This document shows positions 1 through 4,248 of a stretch of 5,804 bases of DNA, in pieces (the first letter of the stretch is position 1; each line of letters opens with the position of its first letter). This DNA comes from Thermoplasmata archaeon (GTDB lineage Archaea > Thermoplasmatota > Thermoplasmata > UBA10834). The stretch is from contig DUKU01000164.1 in the NCBI GenBank assembly GCA_013329135.1, positions 1 through 5,804 of the forward strand, given 5' to 3'. A program made the position numbers and the translations under genes. The notes under the pieces were generated by a model. It saw nothing but the letters and a program-made list of their open reading frames with translations, was not told the origin of the DNA and made no database searches.

Positions 1-302
1 CCTGCCGCGACCGACAGGACGAGCTTCGAGTCCTTGAGGCCCGGCTTGATCTCCTCGACGACCTTGAGCATGATCTGCGGTTTGACTGAGAGGATCACGA
101 TGTCGGCGTACTCCGCGGCTTCCAGGTCGGAGTGAGATGTCTTGACGCCGGGCACGGCGGTCTTGATGTGCTCGAGCCTGCTCTTGAGCGGCTCGGCGAC
201 GATGATGTGCTCTGGCTTCGCCCAGTTCGTCTGCAGGACGCCCTTCGCGAGGGCGATCCCCATGTTCCCGCCTCCGATGATGGCTATACGCTTGTTGTTC
301 AT
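1..302 (-). CDS. proC: Pyrroline-5-carboxylate reductase, N-terminal part (cut by window edge)
   Basis: The enzyme reduces 1-pyrroline-5-carboxylate to L-proline with NAD(P)H in the cytoplasm, the last step of proline synthesis. The visible 100 residues begin MNNKRIAIIGGGNMGIALAKG. This is the Rossmann fold of the family, with the glycine-rich loop GGGNMG at residues 10-15. A second strand ends in AEP (36-38), and DIVILSVKPQ (67-76) is the characteristic VKPQ element after the fourth strand. The fragment ends at SVAA, where the family continues with a glycine. The catalytic, dimer-forming C-terminal domain lies left of the window. The ATG at 302 is chosen because GAGG (309-312) sits 6 nt upstream and the family starts just before the first strand. 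It is transcribed away from the ATPase gene, and nothing suggests a functional link. Identification is by family motifs and is firm, apart from the usual possible confusion with other Rossmann dehydrogenases of the same fold. Confidence 0.93.
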   Translation of the reverse strand, partial: MNNKRIAIIGGGNMGIALAKGVLQTNWAKPEHIIVAEPLKSRLEHIKTAVPGVKTSHSDLEAAEYADIVILSVKPQIMLKVVEEIKPGLKDSKLVLSVAA

Positions 303-305
303 GCC

Positions 306-350
306 GATCCTCTTCTGGATGCATCCACATTGACGCTGGTATTTAATTAC
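306..350 (-). promoter_or_regulatory. Putative proC promoter (archaeal TATA-like) and Shine-Dalgarno
   Basis: Read on the minus strand, an AT-rich element TAATTAAATACC lies at about 338-349 in otherwise GC-rich DNA. Its centre is roughly 40 nt before the proC ATG. An archaeal TATA box about 27 bp before the transcription start would give a leader of about 15 nt. That leader would contain the GAGG at 309-312, correctly placed for ribosome binding. The TATA assignment is by position and composition only; no start site is known. Confidence 0.5.
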
Positions 351-390
351 AATCGTACAGAATCGGTCATCCCTTCAGAAAGCACGGGCA

Positions 391-406
391 CCGCCACGCT
401 CGGCGG
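391..406. other. Short GC hairpin in the proC/ATPase intergenic region
   Basis: CCGCC (391-395) and GGCGG (402-406) form a 5-bp perfect inverted repeat around a 6-nt loop. It lies between the proC promoter and the repeat array. No T-run follows, so a terminator is not supported. The role is unknown and the match may be chance in GC-rich sequence. Apart from this, the array and the proC promoter, I see nothing in 303-551. Confidence 0.25.
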
Positions 407-447
407 GTAAGGTGTCCGAATCCTGTCGCGGCGTTCCTATATGGAAC

Positions 448-457
448 TGTAGGTCAC
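448..457 (-). repeat. Inverted copy of the GTGACCTACA box
   Basis: TGTAGGTCAC at 448-457 is the exact reverse complement of GTGACCTACA at 494-503, the core of the third tandem unit. With the first tandem unit it makes an imperfect palindrome, GTAGGT (449-454) facing ACCTAC (467-472), around a 12-nt centre. Such an arrangement is typical of a site bound by a dimeric DNA-binding protein, with the direct repeats adding further sites. The match is directly visible; the binding role is inferred. Confidence 0.7.
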
Positions 458-463
458 GAGAGC

Positions 464-523
464 GTCACCTACAGCGATGTAACCTACATATATGTGACCT
501 ACAAAAATGTGATATACAACGGA
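464..523. repeat. Four tandem 15-bp repeats, consensus GTnACCTACAnnnAT
   Basis: Four units begin at 464, 479, 494 and 509 with an exact 15-bp period. They read GTCACCTACAGCGAT, GTAACCTACATATAT, GTGACCTACAAAAAT and GTGATATACAACGGA. The core GTnACCTACA is kept in the first three and degraded in the fourth. A fifth, decayed unit (ATCAC-TACA, one base missing) follows at 524-532. The last conserved unit ends 28 bp before the ATPase ATG, so the array covers the region where the promoter must lie. Fifteen bp is about one and a half helical turns, so neighbouring sites would face opposite sides of the DNA. The layout fits a multi-site operator, perhaps autoregulatory, or an iteron-like binding array. 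The repeats are seen directly; the function is inferred. Confidence 0.8.
489..520 (+). promoter_or_regulatory. Probable ATPase-gene promoter buried in the repeat array
   Basis: Several TATA-like stretches occur inside the repeats: TATAT at 489-493 (within the palindrome ACATATATGT, 486-495), CAAAAAT at 502-508 and GATATACA at 511-518. The last lies about 37 nt before the ATG at 552 and would give a start site near 540 with a very short leader. Any of these promoters would be covered by a protein bound to the array, which suggests repression. Which box is used cannot be told from sequence alone. Confidence 0.4.
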
Positions 524-551
524 ATCACTACATGTACTCGCTTCCATCAAC

Positions 552-1700
552 ATGCCGTGGTTTGATTCATGGGGCATGGACGATATGCAGAATCCATTCG
601 TGTATGGTACCGTCGTCACAGGACCCGATTTCGTCGGCAGAGAGTCCGAAATCAGAAACCTCAGAATGAGCGTTCGCAACGGCAAGAGCACCGTCATCTA
701 CTCGGACCGAAAGATGGGAAAGTCGTCGCTCTTGGCGGAGTTCATGAGACGGTACGATGATGATTACATCTTCGTCTATCTCGACACGTATGGAATCACC
801 GGGCTCAACGAGTTCCTGGAGAAGTTCGCGGAAGAGGTCACACGGCACTCTCTCAGCAAGGTGAGACGGTTCGCCTCCTCCTTCTTGGAGACGATCAAGG
901 GGACAGGTCTCAGGGTGATTATGACGGAAGATGGCGAGGTAGGTATCGAACTTAGAAGTGCCCGGCCAAGGCAACACGAGATCGATGAGGTTTTCGAACT
1001 CCCCGAGAAGATCGCCAAGCTCAGTCGGAAGAAGATGGTCGTCATCATCGATGAGTTCCAGGACGTCGCGGGCGTCGGCGGCGTCCAGCTGATTAAAGCG
1101 ATGAGATCCAAGTTCCAGTGGCATAAGAACGCTGTCTATGTCTTCTCAGGGAGCAAGCGGCATATGCTCATGTCGATCTTCGAAGAACACGAGGGGGCGT
1201 TCTACAAATTCGCCAGACCGATGACCCTCTCCGCAATACCAGCCGATGAATTCAAGGACTATCTCGTCCGGAAGTACTCCTCGGCCGGTGGGAGCCTGAG
1301 CGATGAGGTCGCGACGAAAGTTGTAGAGGCAGGCGGAGGGTATCCGTACTACGTCCAGCACGTGGCATACGAGTTGTTCCAGATATCGATGCACCCTACT
1401 CTCGATGACGTGGATGTCGCCATCCAGAATACTGTGGACCATCAGTCCAGCGCGTTCATGAACATGTGGGAGTCGGTCAGGAGCCTGCTGCACAGGAGGT
1501 ATCTCCTCGCGATTGCCCGTGAACCCGGCATCCCTCAAGGTGTCGCGTTCATCGAACGGCACGCCCTAAGGTCGCCTTCGCATATCTCGAGGATACGGAG
1601 CCAGCTGGAGAAGAAGGGACTGACCGAGAAGGGGAGGATAATCGACCCGTTCTTCGCGAGGTGGCTCAGAACAGCGAGTCTGCGGAACGGACAGGAGTGA
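552..1700 (+). CDS. Archaeal ATPase (COG1672 / ATPase_2-like AAA or STAND NTPase) with C-terminal winged helix
   Basis: This 382-residue P-loop NTPase belongs to the large archaeal ATPase family whose cellular role is mostly unknown. The N-terminal motif NPFVYG (14-19) and FVGRESEI (27-34) is the usual family opening. Walker A is SDRKMGKS (51-58), with serine in place of the first glycine. Walker B is VVIIDEF (163-169), with D167 and E168. A sensor-like FSGS follows (198-201), then GGGYPYYVQ (261-269) in the lid region. The end carries a winged-helix-like segment, SHISRIRSQLEKKGL (343-357), and the family signature DPFFARWL (365-372). No DUF234 nuclease-like tail is present. No Shine-Dalgarno precedes the ATG at 552; later ATGs at 576 and 585 are possible starts. 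A 15-bp repeat array sits directly upstream, and the winged helix could bind it (inference). It appears monocistronic, between proC and a convergent DUF1616 gene. Confidence 0.85.
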   Translation: MPWFDSWGMDDMQNPFVYGTVVTGPDFVGRESEIRNLRMSVRNGKSTVIYSDRKMGKSSLLAEFMRRYDDDYIFVYLDTYGITGLNEFLEKFAEEVTRHSLSKVRRFASSFLETIKGTGLRVIMTEDGEVGIELRSARPRQHEIDEVFELPEKIAKLSRKKMVVIIDEFQDVAGVGGVQLIKAMRSKFQWHKNAVYVFSGSKRHMLMSIFEEHEGAFYKFARPMTLSAIPADEFKDYLVRKYSSAGGSLSDEVATKVVEAGGGYPYYVQHVAYELFQISMHPTLDDVDVAIQNTVDHQSSAFMNMWESVRSLLHRRYLLAIAREPGIPQGVAFIERHALRSPSHISRIRSQLEKKGLTEKGRIIDPFFARWLRTASLRNGQE

Positions 1701-1701
1701 A

Positions 1702-1715
1702 GGCGGAAGACCGCC
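1702..1715. terminator. Hairpin between convergent genes, possible bidirectional terminator
   Basis: GGCGG (1702-1706), loop AAGA, CCGCC (1711-1715) form a perfect 5-bp GC stem. It lies between the ATPase stop codon (1698-1700) and the DUF1616 stop codon (1722-1724). The position between convergent genes suits a shared terminator. There is no T-run on either strand, and archaeal termination depends mostly on oligo-T, so the assignment is tentative. Confidence 0.35.
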
Positions 1716-1721
1716 CTCGTC

Positions 1722-2696
1722 CTACGGGGTCACGACCAGCCAAAGGTGGACCTCTCGATAGGCTTCCTGGGTGACTGGCTGTCCCTCGACGAACAACAGG
1801 AACTGCAGTTTCCAAGTGCCCTCTTCTGTCACGTTGAAGTCGAACGTCCGGTTGTAGTACTCCAGGTGCTCCAGGGAGAAGTTCTGCGCGATGGCGGAGT
1901 ATGGCGACAGCTCGTTCGTCGAGTTCCAGTCTACGATGTGCTGATCGACGGTGAAGTTGTAGTCGGTCACGTTCGTGAGCACGATGACGATCGTGTAGTT
2001 CACGGGCTCGTGCTCGAACGACTTGACGGTCAAGAGGACCCTCCCGTCCTCGCCGACGGTGAGGTTCCTGGGATAGTCGGTGGCCATGCCGTCCGGGCCC
2101 AGGAGCGCGAGCTGCGTGAATGTCTCCCCGACCCTCGGGGTCGTGATTGCCCACGCGAGCACGACGACCGACGCGATGAGCATGACCGCGATGCCGACCG
2201 TGAGCAGCTTGTCGACGAGCGGCATGCCCTTCCAGTCCATCTGCACATCGACGACGATGGCGAACCTCTCGTCCGTTGGGAGCCTCACGCGCCTGTACCA
2301 ACCTACGAGCGACGCTGCGATTATGAAACCTGAGACGGATGCGAGTATGGGGTCGAGCCTGATGCCGAACGGGGTGAAGTTCAGGGCGAGCCCGATGAGC
2401 GGCACGATGGCGATGCTGAGTCCGAAGGACAGTGCGACCCTCTCGATGCCGTCTATCTGGTCGCTCTCGGGGAACAGGGCCGCGGTGGCCGCGTACCCTG
2501 GCAGGAACAGGACGAAAACGAGCCCGAGTATCTGCCTCGCGAGACTGTCAGGGACGAAGAGGACGAGCGCGACCAGGACGAGCGCGAGAGCGATGCATGC
2601 GAGCAGGTCATAGGGCCGCTCCCTGACCTCGAAGTGGAACCTCATGGGCGCGCCCTCGTCCGCCCCTGCCGCCGGGGTCTCGTCTCCGCTACTCAC
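1722..2696 (-). CDS. DUF1616 family membrane protein with sequon-rich extracytoplasmic C-terminal domain
   Basis: The 324-residue product is an integral membrane protein of unknown molecular function. Hydrophobic segments lie near residues 30-48, 54-75, 89-108, 117-133 and 164-184. The segment through GLVFVLFLPGYAATAALFP (58-76) and ERVALSFGLSIAIVPLIGL (85-103) is typical of DUF1616. After the last helix, residues 190-324 form a beta-rich domain, likely outside the cell, with eight NxS/T sequons (N211, N233, N242, N247, N258, N272, N282, N288). That density suggests glycosylation. Archaeal DUF1616 proteins are often found near surface and glycan genes (general knowledge). The frame opens with GTG at 2696, which has a TATA-like box 29 nt upstream and no Shine-Dalgarno, as expected for a leaderless mRNA. 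The ATG at 2645 has GAGGG 7 nt upstream and is a credible alternative that drops 17 residues. It converges with the ATPase gene. Confidence 0.8.
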   Translation of the reverse strand: MSSGDETPAAGADEGAPMRFHFEVRERPYDLLACIALALVLVALVLFVPDSLARQILGLVFVLFLPGYAATAALFPESDQIDGIERVALSFGLSIAIVPLIGLALNFTPFGIRLDPILASVSGFIIAASLVGWYRRVRLPTDERFAIVVDVQMDWKGMPLVDKLLTVGIAVMLIASVVVLAWAITTPRVGETFTQLALLGPDGMATDYPRNLTVGEDGRVLLTVKSFEHEPVNYTIVIVLTNVTDYNFTVDQHIVDWNSTNELSPYSAIAQNFSLEHLEYYNRTFDFNVTEEGTWKLQFLLFVEGQPVTQEAYREVHLWLVVTP

Positions 2697-2720
2697 TGAA
2701 TCGATTGTGAAGAGTGTTGC

Positions 2721-2730
2721 TGTATATGAA
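2721..2730 (-). promoter_or_regulatory. TATA-like box of the DUF1616 gene
   Basis: On the minus strand this reads TTCATATACA. It is centred about 29 nt before the GTG at 2696, the spacing expected if transcription begins at or next to the start codon. It stands out as AT-rich in the 115-bp divergent region. Evidence is position and composition only. Confidence 0.45.
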
Positions 2731-2750
2731 AGCTGTCGGCTTGCGTGAGC

Positions 2751-2759
2751 ATATTATAT
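2751..2759 (+). promoter_or_regulatory. TATA-like box of the small membrane protein gene
   Basis: ATATTATAT lies about 65 nt before the ATG at 2821. With an archaeal TATA-to-start distance of about 27 nt, the mRNA would begin near 2780 and have a leader of roughly 40 nt. The leader would end in GGTG (2811-2814), 6 nt before the ATG, a usable ribosome binding site. This box and the one at 2721-2730 divide the divergent region between the two genes. Confidence 0.45.
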
Positions 2760-2820
2760 CGAGAAACCATCTCATGTCCCGAGGACGGGCGGCCATCGCG
2801 TCCGCGGTCCGGTGTCCATC

Positions 2821-3066
2821 ATGCTGCTGTCTCACAAGGTGTTCCTCGGCGTGTCCATCTGGACCGTCGCGTCCATCCTGATATCACTGTCTGCAGGAAT
2901 CGAGGTCCTGCTGACCCTCGAGCTCATCGGGCTTCTAGTCGCGCGCGAGCTCACGGACGGCCTGCTGGGCCGTGAGCTCAAGGACAAGATCGACTACTTC
3001 ATCTACGCGGGATTGTTCCTTTTCGCGGTGGTCGTCGTGCGCAGGATATGGCTCATACTAGCCTGA
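2821..3066 (+). CDS. Small membrane protein of unknown function (81 residues)
   Basis: I do not recognise this family. The product has a hydrophobic N-terminal stretch (about residues 7-38) that could form one long or two short helices. A charged central segment, ARELTDGLLGRELKDKID (41-58), includes two REL triplets. A second clear helix, FIYAGLFLFAVVVVRRIWLIL (60-80), carries an Arg pair near its end. The layout suggests a small inner-membrane partner or regulator. ATG at 2821 is preferred because GGTG lies 6 nt upstream; a GTG at 2812 in the same frame would add three residues. A TATA-like box at 2751-2759 supports transcription from this strand. Its last 9 bp overlap the end of the convergent DUF4350 gene. 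That this is a real gene is supported by its hydrophobic pattern, the promoter and the neat fit between neighbours, not by a recognised homologue. Confidence 0.7.
   Translation: MLLSHKVFLGVSIWTVASILISLSAGIEVLLTLELIGLLVARELTDGLLGRELKDKIDYFIYAGLFLFAVVVVRRIWLILA
2947..2979. repeat. 10-bp perfect inverted repeat inside the small membrane protein gene
   Basis: GAGCTCACGG (2947-2956) and CCGTGAGCTC (2970-2979) are perfect reverse complements separated by 13 nt. They encode the two REL-containing stretches of the small membrane protein, so part of the symmetry comes from repeated amino acids. The mRNA could fold into a stable GC-rich hairpin here. Any role is unknown. Confidence 0.55.
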
Positions 3067-4248
3067 CCGTTCTCTGGACCTGTCCAGGAACCTGCCGTGC
3101 CTCCTCCGTTCCTTGAGCACGTGCCTGATGAGCCCTTCGCGCCATTCCGGATGAGCCCTCCGGACCTCCTCCGTGAGGGCGTCGATGTCGACCTCCTGTC
3201 TAGTTGGCTCTTCCTTGGGTCCGAACCCGAGGCGACGCGATATGTACGACCACATCCTCCTGAAGGCGCCGACGGTCCACGCGAACGCCCTGTCCACGAA
3301 GTCAGTCACGGCCCAGAGCGTCAGCAATGTCGCGGTGACGAGGATGGCGCCCTTCCAGTGGTTCGATACCGAGCCCGTGAACACCGTCGTCACGGTCACG
3401 GGGTCGAAGTAGGTCCTGTGGCTCTCGTCGAAGAACACGCCTGTGCGCGAGGATGAGATGTATGATACGAGGTTGTCCGCGAACCGCGCGTTGTCCAGCA
3501 GCTCCCTCATGCCGTTTATGAGCACGCTCGGGTCCGATAGGAGGACCAAGGTCCCCTGGCCGACCTGCTCCTTGGCGATGACTGGGAACGGCCCCCAGGG
3601 CTCGCCGTAGTCCTGGAGCCCGTTGCCGTTGTTGTCGAGCCAGCTTGCGCTGCTTGTGAACGCCAGCCCGGAGGCGCCGGCGCCCAGAGTGATGGATGAA
3701 GGATAGTTCAGCTGCAGGAGGGACACGTTCCTGGTCAGGTCGTCGACCCTGAGGTCGTAGCACACGGGGAACTGCGGCTTCTTCTCGAAGGACAGGTCTA
3801 TCACGAGCTTCCCGGAGAACCTGGACGCGGCACCCACTGACTCGAGCAGCGAGTTGCCAGAGCCGAAGTCGTCCGCGACCAGGACGACGCTCCCGGCCCT
3901 CAGGAACGCCCCGATGAGCTGCCCCTCCGATTCGGAGAAGTCATCGGACGGGCCGACGATCGCCACAGCGTCAGTGGCCGGGTCGAGCGCGAGCTCAGAC
4001 AACCCCATCGCCGCGATAGTGATGTCCGTTCCTGATGTCTCCGTCTTGAAGCTCGGGACGAACTTGCCGGTCTCGTACGTCAGCACTGCCAGCTGGCTCG
4101 TGCCGTTCCAGCCGGTGTTGAATATGGAGAAGTCCTCGGTCGTCGACACGACCGGGGAGAACATCGTGAGCATCGTGAGGCCGACGAGCGCGACCACCGC
4201 GGGCGCCATGATGTAGCCTCCCTTGACCTTGACCGGCAGGACGCGCAC
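3058..4248 (-). CDS. DUF4350 domain membrane-anchored protein
   Basis: Up to 396 residues. A short basic stretch and a helix (about 14-34) lead into an extracytoplasmic domain. A second helix, GAILVTATLLTLWAVTDFV (300-318), is followed by a basic cytoplasmic tail (328-396). The outer domain opens with FNTGWNGTSQLAVL (43-56), the DUF4350 start resembling the GATase-like fold of gliding/ABC-associated proteins. It closes with VFFDESHRTYFDP (271-283), a strong DUF4350 signature. A 12-residue EF-hand-type loop, DNNGNGLQDYGE (205-216), lies between. DUF4350 genes often accompany DUF4129, DUF58 and MoxR genes in surface-related clusters (general knowledge); the molecular role is unknown. GTG at 4248 is used because it keeps R2, K7 and K9 before the first helix, as the positive-inside rule predicts. 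ATG at 4209, with GGGAGG 7 nt upstream, has the better ribosome site and may be the true start. The upstream DUF4129 frame overlaps the 5' end. Confidence 0.82.
   Translation of the reverse strand: MRVLPVKVKGGYIMAPAVVALVGLTMLTMFSPVVSTTEDFSIFNTGWNGTSQLAVLTYETGKFVPSFKTETSGTDITIAAMGLSELALDPATDAVAIVGPSDDFSESEGQLIGAFLRAGSVVLVADDFGSGNSLLESVGAASRFSGKLVIDLSFEKKPQFPVCYDLRVDDLTRNVSLLQLNYPSSITLGAGASGLAFTSSASWLDNNGNGLQDYGEPWGPFPVIAKEQVGQGTLVLLSDPSVLINGMRELLDNARFADNLVSYISSSRTGVFFDESHRTYFDPVTVTTVFTGSVSNHWKGAILVTATLLTLWAVTDFVDRAFAWTVGAFRRMWSYISRRLGFGPKEEPTRQEVDIDALTEEVRRAHPEWREGLIRHVLKERRRHGRFLDRSRERSG
3074..3087. other. Short palindrome just after the small-gene stop codon
   Basis: CTGGAC (3074-3079), CT, GTCCAG (3082-3087) is a perfect inverted repeat. 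It starts 8 nt after the stop of the small membrane protein gene and lies inside the last codons of the convergent DUF4350 gene. As RNA it would give a 5-bp stem with a 4-nt loop. It could help end the plus-strand transcript, but without a T-run this is weak. Confidence 0.25.
3601..3636 (-). other. EF-hand-like calcium-binding loop coding segment in the DUF4350 protein
   Basis: Residues 205-216 read DNNGNGLQDYGE. They match the 12-position EF-hand/dockerin loop: acidic or amide groups at positions 1, 3, 5 and 9, Gly at 6, and Glu at 12. The loop lies in the predicted extracytoplasmic domain, where calcium is available. Binding is inferred from the motif only. Confidence 0.55.

Noticed and set aside
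464..532. The tandem repeats as a CRISPR array.
   Set aside because: Units are only 15 bp with no unique spacers of normal length, and no cas gene is nearby.
412..669. A plus-strand reading frame whose peptide has a five-residue periodicity (RCNLH-ICDLQ-KCDIQ), resembling a pentapeptide-repeat protein.
   Set aside because: The periodicity is a by-product of the 15-bp operator-like DNA repeats, 15 being a multiple of three. The frame runs into the ATPase gene out of phase and shows no further repeats.
567..1124. A long minus-strand frame opposite the ATPase gene.
   Set aside because: It is the antisense shadow of a gene with clear Walker A and B motifs. Its peptide has no recognisable domain and no promoter or ribosome site.
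552..1700. The ATPase as part of a defence island or mobile element.
   Set aside because: No integrase, transposase, terminal repeats, toxin or nuclease partner is visible in the window. The gene stands alone between a housekeeping gene and an envelope gene.
1746..2333. A 195-codon plus-strand frame opposite the DUF1616 gene.
   Set aside because: Composition is typical of antisense reading in GC-rich DNA, and the minus-strand product has coherent membrane helices and a DUF1616 signature.
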